DNA from: an uncultured Ruminococcus sp.
GTDB lineage: Bacteria > Bacillota > Clostridia > Oscillospirales > Acutalibacteraceae
Direction: 5' to 3'
Length of the DNA stretch: 16,193 nt
Assembly: GCA_902773265.1 (NCBI GenBank)
Contig: CACYDZ010000296.1
Location: 1-16,193, forward strand
The position numbers and the translations under genes were made by a program. Below, one piece after another: positions 1-9,700 of this stretch. Position 1 is the first letter of the stretch, and every line of letters begins with the position of its first letter. A model generated the notes under the pieces. It was not told the DNA's origin, searched no databases, and worked only from the letters and a program-made list of their open reading frames with translations.

Positions 1-90
1 TTAAAGGGCTTTGCCCTTTAAAATCCCACAAGGGGCGTTGCCCCTTGACCCCACGAACTTTTTGAAAAAAGTTCGACAAAAACTTTTTTG
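1..90 (+). repeat. Stem-loop dispersed element, copy A (three hairpins)
   Basis: Three consecutive perfect stem-loops are visible: TTAAAGGGC/GCCCTTTAA (1-9 with 13-21), CAAGGGGC/GCCCCTTG (29-36 with 40-47) and CGAACTTTT/AAAAGTTCG (54-62 with 67-75, TGAA loop). An ACAAAAACTTTTTT tail follows. The same order of stems recurs at 16114-16187 in the same orientation and, without the middle stem, at 137-201 in the opposite orientation. There is no coding potential. It is probably a non-autonomous dispersed repeat (REP- or MITE-like) carried in transcribed intergenic regions. The left end may extend beyond the window. Confidence 0.75.
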
Positions 91-136
91 GCTCACTCCG
101 TTCGGATTGTTTATCAAAGGTTAAGCGGTGAAAATT

Positions 137-201
137 AAAAGTTTTTTGTCCACTTTTCTTCAAAAAAGTGGGCAGGATTTTTAAGGGCGACAGCCCTTAA
201 A
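137..201 (-). repeat. Stem-loop dispersed element, copy B (inverted, middle stem missing)
   Basis: Read on the minus strand, this stretch carries the first stem (TTTAAGGGC with GCCCTTAAA, 201-193 with 188-180) and the third stem (CCACTTTT with AAAAGTGG, 171-164 with 157-150), ending in GACAAAAAACTTTT (150-137). The middle CAAGGGG stem of copies A and C is absent. Copies A and B face each other tail to tail across positions 91-136, so the whole 1-201 region could also fold as one long imperfect hairpin. It lies directly upstream of the ribosome binding site of the YfhO-family gene. Confidence 0.72.
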
Positions 202-221
202 CAGAAAGGATTTGATAGACG

Positions 222-3005
222 ATGAGCCGTAATCGGCGGATAAAAAACGAAGAACAAGTGCCGACAAAAAAGACCTTCAAAGAAAAAGTCTATGAACAGC
301 GATTTATCATACTGGCTTTTTGTGTGCCGTTTCTCATTATGGGAATTGCCTTTGCGTCTTACAAGGTATATCCGTTTGGCGACCAGCAGATATTGGTAAC
401 GGACTTCTGGCAACAGTATTACCCGTTCTATTATAATTTTCAGTCGAAATTACAGGAAGGGTCTTCGATGTTGTGGTCGTGGGGGACAGGTCTTGGAACA
501 AACTATATCGCACTGATTTCTTATTATCTGGCAAGCCCGATGAATTTACTGTTGTTCTTTATACCGAGTGAATATCTCAGAGAAGCACTGACAGTATTTC
601 TTATGGCGAAAGTCGGTTGTGCAGGAATGTTTACAGCGATATTGTTACGCAACATCTTTAAGAAAAATGATTTTTCACTGGTATTTTTTTCCATGCTTTT
701 TGCTCTTTCGGCGTTTACGATGGGATATTACTGGAATGTTATCTGGTTTGACGCATTTGCATTATGTCCGTTGGTAGTATCAGGAGCGTACTCTCTGCTT
801 GTTGACGGAAAATATAAAGTCTATGTGACAGCACTGGCATTAACGATGATTGTGAACTATTATATTGGTTTTTTTGTATGTATTTTCATGGTCATTGTTT
901 TTCTGGTACTCATGGTCATTAAAAAGCCGACAGTAAAAGCATTTTTCATCAAATTAGGCAGTTTTGCAGGATTTTCCGTACTGGCATTATGTATAGGATT
1001 GCTATTCATGTTACCCGCATTGTTGGCATTACAGAACACGCACAGTATGGAAAACACCATGCCACAGCTTTCGGATATATATGACTGGCAATATCAGGAC
1101 GATGTTTTACAGTATATTTCTGATATTCTTGCCAATATGGTTACTTATACCAAACCTACCGATAAAGAGGGATTACCCAATATTTACTGTGGGTTTGTCA
1201 GTGTGTTGCTGGCAACATTCTATTTCCGCTGTGACAAGATAGCTTTGCGTGAAAAAATTGCCACTGCGGTTGTGCTGGTATTCTTTATGTACTGTTGTGT
1301 ATATAAATTGCCGAACTTTATTATGCACGGTTTCCATTTGCCGAATATGTTGCCATACCGTTTTTCTTTCCTGATAAGTCTTGTGGTTGTGCTGATGGCT
1401 TATCGTGGGTATACATTTCTTGAAAAAATTACTTTTTCGGATATCTTTATTCTTGGAGTAACGGCAGGTGTATTTGTTGTATTTGCCTATGTGGGACCTC
1501 AGACGATAACAGATTCTGACGAAAAAAATATGGAAGCGGTTATTGCGACACTGGCGACTACCGTTGTTTGTATAGGTTTGTTTTTGCTGTATGATGCCAA
1601 AATTCTGCCTAAAGCAATAGTTTCGATAGGATTGTTTGCTGTTATCATGGCAGAAATGGTTTCGGGAGCTTTTCTGGGGGTAAAGACAGTCAGAGTGACT
1701 TCCCATGACGGCTATCCTGACCAGAATGAACCTATCCAGACCCTGAAATCACACATTGAACAGAATGATACCAGACCTTTTTACAGAATGGAAATGCAAC
1801 AGAATTATACCATCAACGATTCGGCAATTTATGGGTATAAAGGTGTTTCATTCTTTTCCTCAACGGTCAATGAATCCGTAACGAATTTTGTCAACGGTAT
1901 GGGTATGATTGGCTGGGACGCAGGAAACAGATACTACTATTGCGAAAATACACCGTTAATCAGTTCCATACTGAATATTGATTATATGCTGGCAAGGCGT
2001 TCTGTTGCTGCCAATACCAACAACTGGGAATTTCTGGAAACGGAAATCGGGGCTAATTCCTACAAGAACAAGACACCTCTTGCACTCGGTTTCATGACCA
2101 AAATGGCAACCAAAGTGTTCAGTTACAATATTGACAAGAACGGGGCAAAGGTAAAGACACCGTTTGATGCACAGGAAAACTTCTTCGCCAAAGCTACAAG
2201 CATTAACGAAAATATCTTTACCCCCTTGAAGGCTTCGCCGTTGTCTACAGGCTTTCCCGTAAGTATTATCAGCGATACGCAGTATTTCTGCAATGCCACA
2301 GGCGATTCGGGTACACTTACCCTTACCTATACGGTAGAACATGATAATGTTCCGCTGTATGCCTATACGCAGTGTGAAAACTGTCAGGATAATGCCGTCA
2401 ATATTACCGACCGCAACGGGGTGGAAAAACGCTATGAAGTCAGATTTCCGTATCTGATTTCGCTTGGTGTGTTCAGTAAAGGAGAACAGGTCAAAGTCAA
2501 AATTCCGTACGGTTATGGTACATCGGGTAACTGTAATGTCGTTGTATGTGAATTTAATGAAGATGTCTACCAAAAAGGTTACGAAACGCTCTGTGACGAA
2601 CTCTACAATATTACAGAGTTTAATACATCATCTATCAGCGGGGATATCAATGTCAAAGAAAATGGTATGATGTTCACTTCCATTCCTTACGAAAAGGGTT
2701 GGAAAGCCTATGTTGACGGTGTGGAAACCGAAATTACTCCTCTTGCCAATAAAGCACTTGTCGGTGTAGAACTGACTAAAGGCAAACATACCGTTACTTT
2801 CCGTTATATTCCTGATGGATTTGTTGTTTCGGTGTTGTTGTTTGTTGTCGGTATTATCATCTTTGCGTTGCTGATTGTTTTTGAAAAGTATTATCTTCTC
2901 AAAAAGAAACACAGAAATCTCTGTTTGCCTATAGACAGCTATATCCCTCAAGTAACCGAAAACACAGATTCAGATATTACCACAGAAGAAATATCTGAAG
3001 AATAA
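222..3005 (+). CDS. YfhO-family polytopic membrane protein (GT-C type)
   Basis: The 927-residue protein has a charged N-terminal tail, a first membrane segment near residues 28-46, and then the family-typical loop VTDFWQQYYPFYYNF with an acidic residue (D61) where GT-C enzymes keep a catalytic or metal-linked aspartate. Many further membrane segments run to about residue 490. A large outer domain follows (about 500-860), ending in the family-typical EKGWKAYVDG stretch. The last membrane helix is near 867-890, with a short acidic cytoplasmic tail. Length and layout match full-length YfhO proteins. Bacillus YfhO works with a CsbB-type enzyme to glycosylate lipoteichoic acid; here the acceptor is unknown and no partner gene is visible. 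ATG 222 is preceded by AGAAAGGA (203-210). No clear promoter is seen, so it may be read from an upstream gene off the window. Nothing looks broken. Confidence 0.9.
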   Translation: MSRNRRIKNEEQVPTKKTFKEKVYEQRFIILAFCVPFLIMGIAFASYKVYPFGDQQILVTDFWQQYYPFYYNFQSKLQEGSSMLWSWGTGLGTNYIALISYYLASPMNLLLFFIPSEYLREALTVFLMAKVGCAGMFTAILLRNIFKKNDFSLVFFSMLFALSAFTMGYYWNVIWFDAFALCPLVVSGAYSLLVDGKYKVYVTALALTMIVNYYIGFFVCIFMVIVFLVLMVIKKPTVKAFFIKLGSFAGFSVLALCIGLLFMLPALLALQNTHSMENTMPQLSDIYDWQYQDDVLQYISDILANMVTYTKPTDKEGLPNIYCGFVSVLLATFYFRCDKIALREKIATAVVLVFFMYCCVYKLPNFIMHGFHLPNMLPYRFSFLISLVVVLMAYRGYTFLEKITFSDIFILGVTAGVFVVFAYVGPQTITDSDEKNMEAVIATLATTVVCIGLFLLYDAKILPKAIVSIGLFAVIMAEMVSGAFLGVKTVRVTSHDGYPDQNEPIQTLKSHIEQNDTRPFYRMEMQQNYTINDSAIYGYKGVSFFSSTVNESVTNFVNGMGMIGWDAGNRYYYCENTPLISSILNIDYMLARRSVAANTNNWEFLETEIGANSYKNKTPLALGFMTKMATKVFSYNIDKNGAKVKTPFDAQENFFAKATSINENIFTPLKASPLSTGFPVSIISDTQYFCNATGDSGTLTLTYTVEHDNVPLYAYTQCENCQDNAVNITDRNGVEKRYEVRFPYLISLGVFSKGEQVKVKIPYGYGTSGNCNVVVCEFNEDVYQKGYETLCDELYNITEFNTSSISGDINVKENGMMFTSIPYEKGWKAYVDGVETEITPLANKALVGVELTKGKHTVTFRYIPDGFVVSVLLFVVGIIIFALLIVFEKYYLLKKKHRNLCLPIDSYIPQVTENTDSDITTEEISEE

Positions 3006-3010
3006 AAAGT

Positions 3011-3057
3011 GTAGGCGGTCTGCCGACAATTTTGGTCAGCAGACCGTCTACTTTTTT
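3011..3057 (+). terminator. Rho-independent terminator of the YfhO-family gene
   Basis: A 17-bp stem (3011-3027 with 3035-3051; two G-U type pairs) has a 7-nt loop and is followed by CTTTTTT. It begins 5 bases after the stop codon, a classic intrinsic terminator that isolates the upstream gene from what follows. Confidence 0.93.
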
Positions 3058-3247
3058 GAAAAAACGCAAGTTCGATAAATAGTGCTATAAACAAATTACT
3101 TAACATTTTTTATTATATATATTATAGAATTTTAATATATCTTTATACTTATAGTTTTGCTATCAAAATACGGAGTTGTTTACAAGAGATTAATTATTGC
3201 TTTCAAATGTACACTTTTCTTTGCTTTTTAAAGATAAAATTTTTCAC

Positions 3248-3418
3248 TTAATATTTGACAAGTGCTTTTTTATCTTGAAGGATAATTAAAGGTTTCTTTG
3301 GCAGAAAAGTATAAGCAATCATACCTGAAATTAAATTGACAAAGAAATTTTCGATGGAACGATGGCGTGTATGTTCTATCTGACAAATATTTTTCAGAAA
3401 ATCATTGACTGATTCAAT
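3248..3418 (-). pseudogene. IS982-family transposase, C-terminal remnant
   Basis: The minus-strand translation from 3418 down to a TAA at 3250-3248 gives 56 residues. It includes NICQIEHTRHRSIENFFVNL, then SGMIAYTFLPKKP. This is the conserved C-terminal block of IS982-family DDE transposases (the family pattern is close to IEHSRHR...NFLVNL.AGLIAY...PKKP). The reading frame meets a TAA immediately upstream (3421-3419), and I see no catalytic-core sequence further upstream, so more than three quarters of the gene is missing. No inverted terminal repeats could be identified. It cannot be active and marks an old insertion between the YfhO-family gene and the LRR gene. Confidence 0.85.
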
Positions 3419-3420
3419 TT

Positions 3421-3489
3421 AAGTGATATGGTGGACTTCCATGCAAAAAACAGAAAAATTAAACAACGGAACTGAAAAATAATAGGTAT
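3421..3489 (+). repeat. Short dispersed repeat, copy 1
   Basis: The core TGGACTTCCATGCAAAAAAC continues with AGAAAAATTAAA (3432-3463) and matches the minus strand of 14821-14791 with one substitution and one single-base length difference. A second block, AAAATAATAGGTAT (3476-3489), matches 14777-14764 with one substitution and nearly the same spacing. The repeat abuts the IS982 remnant. It could be a piece of a small coding unit (see copy 2), but here the frame is disrupted. Confidence 0.75.
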
Positions 3490-3678
3490 TAAGAGGTTCA
3501 CTTTTGCAACTATGATTTTGAAAAATGCGTATGATTCAAAACCGAGAAAGCGAAAAAGTGTTCGAAAAAATAAGTTTTCCTCTGAAGAACAACTTATGCT
3601 GATTTCCGATAAGTATACTTTTTCATTTGGAATATGTCAAGTTTTTTATCCATCGTTATGAAAAAATTGTAAAGATAA

Positions 3679-3707
3679 TTGACATAACTGTATAAAAGTG
3701 ATAATAT
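3679..3707 (+). promoter_or_regulatory. Sigma-A-type promoter for the LRR gene
   Basis: A perfect TTGACA (3679-3684) is followed, at 15-17 bases, by overlapping -10 candidates GATAAT (3700-3705) and TAATAT (3702-3707). The start of transcription would be about 80 bases before the ATG at 3794. It is the only good promoter between the terminator at 3057 and the gene, so it probably drives the LRR gene and, by read-through, the dockerin gene. Confidence 0.65.
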
Positions 3708-3793
3708 AAATATATATTTTTGCTGTTATTCTTAAAAGGACAAGCATTTGTCATTTTAAGACTGATATAATTAATTTCATCAGGAGGTAATTT

Positions 3794-6700
3794 ATGGAAG
3801 ACAAAGAAAAGTATCTCTCCTCAGCCATTCCGAAATCGGCACTGAGTATGGTGCTTACCGCATCATTGTTACTTAGCAACGGTTATTGTATGAATGTCGC
3901 AGCGGACAATACCACTGTCGATGATAATTCGCCGTCAGTTTCCCAAAAGCGTAAGACTGATGCTACATTATCAGCTTCAAAGGCAGAGAATGTGCAGAAA
4001 CCATCTGTGTCTAAAGAAAAGAAAAATGCTAAACTTTCATCAGAAGAAGTTATTGAAACCAGTATCTATGACTTTGAATACAAACTTTCCGAAAACGATG
4101 AAGTCATTATCACCAAGTATATCGGAACAGATACAGAAGTAGTTATTCCTGAAGATTTCAACGGTTACTATGTCATTGAGATTGCAAACGAAGCCTTTTA
4201 CAGGAGTAAAGTCACTTCGGTAAAACTCTCTTCAACGGTAGAAAAAATCGGCAGACTTGCTTTTTATGACTGTACCAGTCTGAAAACGATTGATTTCGGG
4301 ACAAGTCTGAAAGAAATCGGCGATAGTGCTTTTGAGTATTGTTATGCTTTGGAAAGTGTCGATTTACCCGATACCTGTAAAAAAGTGGAGAACAGTGCAT
4401 TTTATGACTGTATAGGTCTGAAAACACTGAATTTGGGCAAGAATATGGAAACTTTAGGCAACAGTGCATTTGGGTATTGCTATTCGCTGGAAAACATCGT
4501 TCTTCCCGATACGCTTACCAATATGGGAACATACTGTTTTTACAATAACAGAGTGGCTAAAACTGTCAAATTCAGTAAAGGACTCAAAACTATTGCGTAC
4601 AGTGCATTTTCAAGTTGTTATGCGTTGACTTCGATAGAATTGCCTGAAAATCTGGAAGCGATTGATGACTATGCGTTCAGTTACTGTTCTGCGTTGTCAG
4701 AAATCAAATGGTCAGCGAACATCAAGTCGATAGGAAAATATGCGTTTGCTTCCTGTTCTGCGTTGACAGAGTTTACCATACCGGATTCGGTGAAGAGTAT
4801 AGGTTATGAGGCATTGAACAACTGTACAGCACTGAAAAGTGTTCACTTAGGAAAGCTGGTATCAGATTTTACGGTAGATACGATATCGGGCGATAAACTT
4901 CTGGATACTTTCACGGTAGATAAAGACAATGAATATTATTCTGCTGACAGTCATGGCATTCTTTTCAACAAAGAAAAGACAACGCTTGTCAGAATGGGCA
5001 GAGGATATGAAGGAAGTTATGTTATTCCGAAGACAGTGACAAAGATAGGCAGATATGCGTTTTCCTATTGTCAGAAACTGGAGAAAGTAACAATGGGTAA
5101 CGCTATTGATACTGTTGATGAATATGCGTTCAGAGGCTGTACACTTTTAACAGAAATTACTTTTAATAATCAACTGGAACATATCGGCAACAATGCATTC
5201 TATGAATGTACTGCCCTGACTGCCATCAACTTCGGAAATGCCTTACAGACTATCGGTTCAGGAGCATTTTATAACTGTAATAAACTGAACAATGTTGTTA
5301 TTCCCGACAGTTGTACTACACTGGAAAGCGGTGCTTTTCAATATTGCCGTTCCCTTTCTGATATTAGTCTTGGCAGTAAACTGGTGACAATAAGTTCTAA
5401 CTGTTTCTACAATTGTTCAGCACTCACTGAAATTACGCTTCCCGAAAGTCTTAAAACCATTGGTGACAGTGCATTCAGTGGCACCTCATTGGAAAATGTG
5501 ATTATTCCTGATGGTGTGGAAACTATGGGAAGCTGGGCATTCAGCAGTTGTACTAAGGTGAAAAAAATTCATATTGGCAGTGGAATTAAATCATTGGCAA
5601 GCTATATTTTCAGTAACTGTACCGCTTTGGAGGAAGTGGACTTTCCGTCCTCATTACAGTCTGTTGGTTATGAATCTTTCTATAATTGCACCGCACTAAG
5701 TGAAATTCACCTCAATGAAGGACTTACCGCCATAGGTACATATGCTTTCCAGAACTGTACTTCGCTGACAGAAGTGGTATTGCCTGAAAGTCTGGTGAAT
5801 ATGTCCGATTCTGCTTTCCGCAACTGTAAATCCTTAAAGAGTGTGACAGCGGATAAAAATCTGACATCTTTATCAGCGGGAACATTCTATGATTGTATCG
5901 CTTTGGAAGAAATCAATGTATCTGAAGACAACATCAAATTTACCTCTGTAGACGGTGTAGTCTTTGACAAGCATTGTACAGAAATTCTGATTTTCCCCCG
6001 TGCAAAATCAGGAAAATATAAAATTCCGGATACGGTAACCAAAATCAACAACAATGCTTTTGACAATGCTGCTAAACTTACCGAAGTCACTATAGGTGAG
6101 GCAGTAGAAAGTATTGGGGCTTATGCTTTTGCCGGGTGTAAATCTCTTGAAAAAATTCAGATAAATGAAAACTGCGGAACAATCGGAAGCAGAGCTTTCG
6201 AAAACTGTACAACTCTCAAGACAGTTATTCTGGGCAAATATACCTATACCATTGGTGACTATATTTTTTCCGGCTGTACAGCTTTGGAAAATGTATCGCT
6301 TGGTGAAAGATTATCTGCTATTTCTTATGGAGCTTTCTACAGTTGTAAATCGCTGAAAAGTATTTCTTTCCCTGATACGGTAAAAAGTACAGGCAGTTAC
6401 AGTTTTGAGTATTGCAATGCTTTGGAAGAGGTAAATCTGGGTGAGGGAATCGAATCCATTGGCTACGATTCTTTTGGCAGTACAAATATCAGCAGTATTG
6501 TCATTCCTGACAGTGTAAAATCCATATCCAACTATGTGTTCAGCTATACTCCTTTAAAGAACATTACTATCGGTAAAGGACTTTCTTCAATAGACATACG
6601 GTATAATTTCCCCAATACGCTGGAAACGATTACCGTTTCTGACGAAAACCTTACATTCAGTTCTGCGGACAATGTGCTGTATAACAGAGATATGTCGGAA

Positions 6701-9700
6701 CTTATCTACTGTCCGAGAGGAAGAACAGATGCGTTCACCATACCTGATACAGTCACCGCCCTTAGTGATTTTGCTTTCCAGTATTGCAGTAAACTCACTG
6801 CCATAAAGGAATACGGTAATGTTACGGCGGGAACAGCCAACACCATATACGGTATCAACAAAGCCGGTTTTACGGCATATGTCACCGAAAATTCCTATCT
6901 CCATAAATTATTCGCCGATAACGGATATACTTGTGAGATTATCGAAGATACCCGTACACAGGTAAGCGATTGTGATTTGAAGTACGATAAATATGTAGAG
7001 TACGGCTATTCTGTCAAAGCGAACCTTAAAGTTTTTGACGGCGACAAGGAACTGATAGAAAACAAGGATTTCAAAGCCTACTACTCCAATGCCGGACGCT
7101 ATGACACAGGAGAAGCGACGATTACCGTATACGGTATGGGAGAATATGGGGGAAATACAGCGGTAAAATTCTATATTTACAAACCGTTTGTCAGCACATT
7201 TGATATCAAACGGACGGGAGCGGCAACCTATACCATGAAGAACTCTCCCCAAGAGGGTGTTCCCGAATATACCAGCAAATTTGAATTTGCGAAAACGGAA
7301 GATGTTCAGGCAGGCAATCCTGTATGGACAACTATCCCGAACCCCGACAATCTTTCCGGTATTTCCTATTTCTTTGAAGAAGACGGTGAATTTACAGTAC
7401 GCTCTACCGTCACCGACAAAATCGATAATATGGTTATCAGACAACAGGAAATCAGTGTAACGGCACCCCGTGCAAGAATGAGTTTCTCTGATGACAAACC
7501 CGCATTCGGCAAGACAATCACCATTACCGCTTACGGAAACAACTTTGGCAAAAACAAAAGGTATAAATTTGAAACCAATTACGGCGAAACGGAAGAATGG
7601 ACTACAGTCAGTGATTTCAGCACGACAAACAGGGAAATTGACCTGACTTTTGATAAAGCAGGAATTTATCAGGTAAGGCTGACGGTAACTGATGATGCCG
7701 GCAATACCGCCGAAAAGACACAGAAATTTGAAATCGTGAAACCGTCTGTTGATTTTGTTCTGAGCAAGCCTCCCGCTCTCAATGAAGAAGTTCTCATAAA
7801 GACCAGTATTGATTCTGTTGCTGATGACTATGCGTATAAATATGAGTACAGAAAATCAGGGGAAACCGGCTGGACAGTAATAAAGAACTTTACTTCCGCA
7901 AAGAATTGTCCGTGCAGTTTTGCCGAAGCAGGTATTTATCAGATAAGAGTAACCTCAAGATATAAAAACGACACTTCCATAAAATCCACAAAGATAAAAT
8001 CCGTTGTACTCAGTAAACCACTTGTCACGCTTACGGCACCCGAAACCGCTGAAATGGGTACACAGGCAATTCTTAAAGCCGGTACGGAATTTTTCGGAGA
8101 AGCCGTCACCTATAAATATCAGTACAAGAGTGTTACAGATACCCAATGGAGAAATCTTTATAACGGTGCAGAAACATTCGCTAAACTCACTTTACAACAG
8201 ACAGGTACCTATACAGTAAGAGTTATTGCCACTGACGGTTTCGGCAACAAATCCACTTCAACCAAAAAGATTGCGGTTACAGGAGCGGTAGTAGAACTGC
8301 TTGCCGACAACAGCAAGGTATATGTAGGCGATACTGTACAGTTGAGTACACGCTTCAAATCCTATCAGGGGTCTACGGCAGACTATACCTATAAATTTGA
8401 ATACAGGGAGTGTCTTTCTTCCACATGGCATACACTTCAGGATTACAGCGGTAACGGAAGTGCCACATTCAAAGCCAGACAATGTGCAACCTCTGACCAG
8501 TACGCACAATATGCAGGTATGTACGAAATGAGAGTTACCGCAAAAGACGGCAACGGTGTTACCTCAACTTCCAACATTACAGTACTTGTCAAGAAAATGG
8601 AACTGACTTTCGGTTTATCCGAATACAAGGTTGTCCCCGACACAGAAGTCACCTTGAGTGCCAATGTTGTAGGAGGAGAAAAGCCCGTCAAATTCATGTA
8701 TGAATTTAAAAAGGACGACAGTAACATATGGCAGCCACTTGTATACAGCAACTATACTGAACATGATGTTATCCGTTTCAAATTCTCCGCAGAGGGTAAT
8801 TATTCTATCCGTGTTTCCGCAAAAGACAAAAACGGTCTTACCATAGGCAATACGACTGATTCAGGCGGAGTAGGTTATGAAGGCAAACCAGTCACACTTG
8901 TCGTTAAGAACCCCGTTGTCCATACGCTGACAAGTTCTGTTTATCCCAGTTATACAAGAATACTCAAAGGTAAAGATGTCAAAATAACCGCCTATTCACA
9001 ATACGCAACAGGTGATGTCAAATATCGGTTTACCGCAAAACATACACCAAGCGGAAAAGAAACCGTGCTTCAGGAATTTGACAGCAACGACCAGATTATT
9101 TTCAATGGTGAACAGGAAGGTAATTATGCTGTTACAGTCACCGTCAAAGACAGTGTTGGTCACATATCTACTTCTGTCGCAAACATTTCTGTAACAGACT
9201 ATTCCCTTTCGATAAGTTCCAATTATCCTGAAGTCACTTCAGGAAGAGATTTCCATATCACGGCAAATGTAACTTACAGTAACGAAGATATTTACCGTTT
9301 CAAATATGAATACCGCCTTAAAGGAAGTTCTTCATGGAAAATGGTGAGTGATTTCACAGAAGAAAGCGTACAGCGTTTCAATCTCTATACCACAGGCACA
9401 TACGATATCAAAGTAACGGCACAGAACAGTGAGGGTATTGAAAAGACAGCCACAATATCTGTAAAAGTCAATGAAAAACTCAACAGTTTTATTTCCGCCA
9501 TGCCGTCACATATCACCGTCAATTCCGATACCGTACTGATTTGTACATCTACGGGCGGTACAGGAAGTGTTATCTATGAGTATGAATACTGTCTTACCGG
9601 CACAGGCGAATGGCATAAGTTCAGTGCATACAACAACAGTTCTGTTACCACATTCTCGGCAGATACAGCAGGTGTATATAAAATACGGGCAACCGCTAAA

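Larger units (their letters stand above)
3058..3678. other. AT-rich intergenic gap with mobile-element debris
   Basis: No intact gene is seen. The stretch is clearly more AT-rich than the flanking genes, especially near 3105-3150. It contains an IS982-type transposase tail (minus strand, 3248-3418) and one copy of a short dispersed repeat (3421-3489). A short open stretch on the + strand (from an ATG near 3513 to a stop near 3660) translates to a basic peptide including KPRKRKSVRKNKFSSEEQ; it has no ribosome binding site and no relative I recognise, so it is not called a gene. Confidence 0.7.

Noticed and set aside
1956..2573. Long open stretch on the minus strand (205 codons) opposite the YfhO-family gene
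   Set aside because: It is fully antisense to a clear family member, has no ribosome binding site or recognisable domain, and has the composition expected of a shadow frame.
3513..3660. Short + strand open stretch in the gap before the LRR gene, with a basic Lys/Arg-rich peptide
   Set aside because: No ribosome binding site, no promoter upstream, no family recognised, and the region is mobile-element debris.
3881..3892. Possible lipobox (NGYC) in the signal peptide of the LRR protein
   Set aside because: The residues before the cysteine do not fit the lipobox pattern; signal peptidase I cleavage after VAA is more likely.
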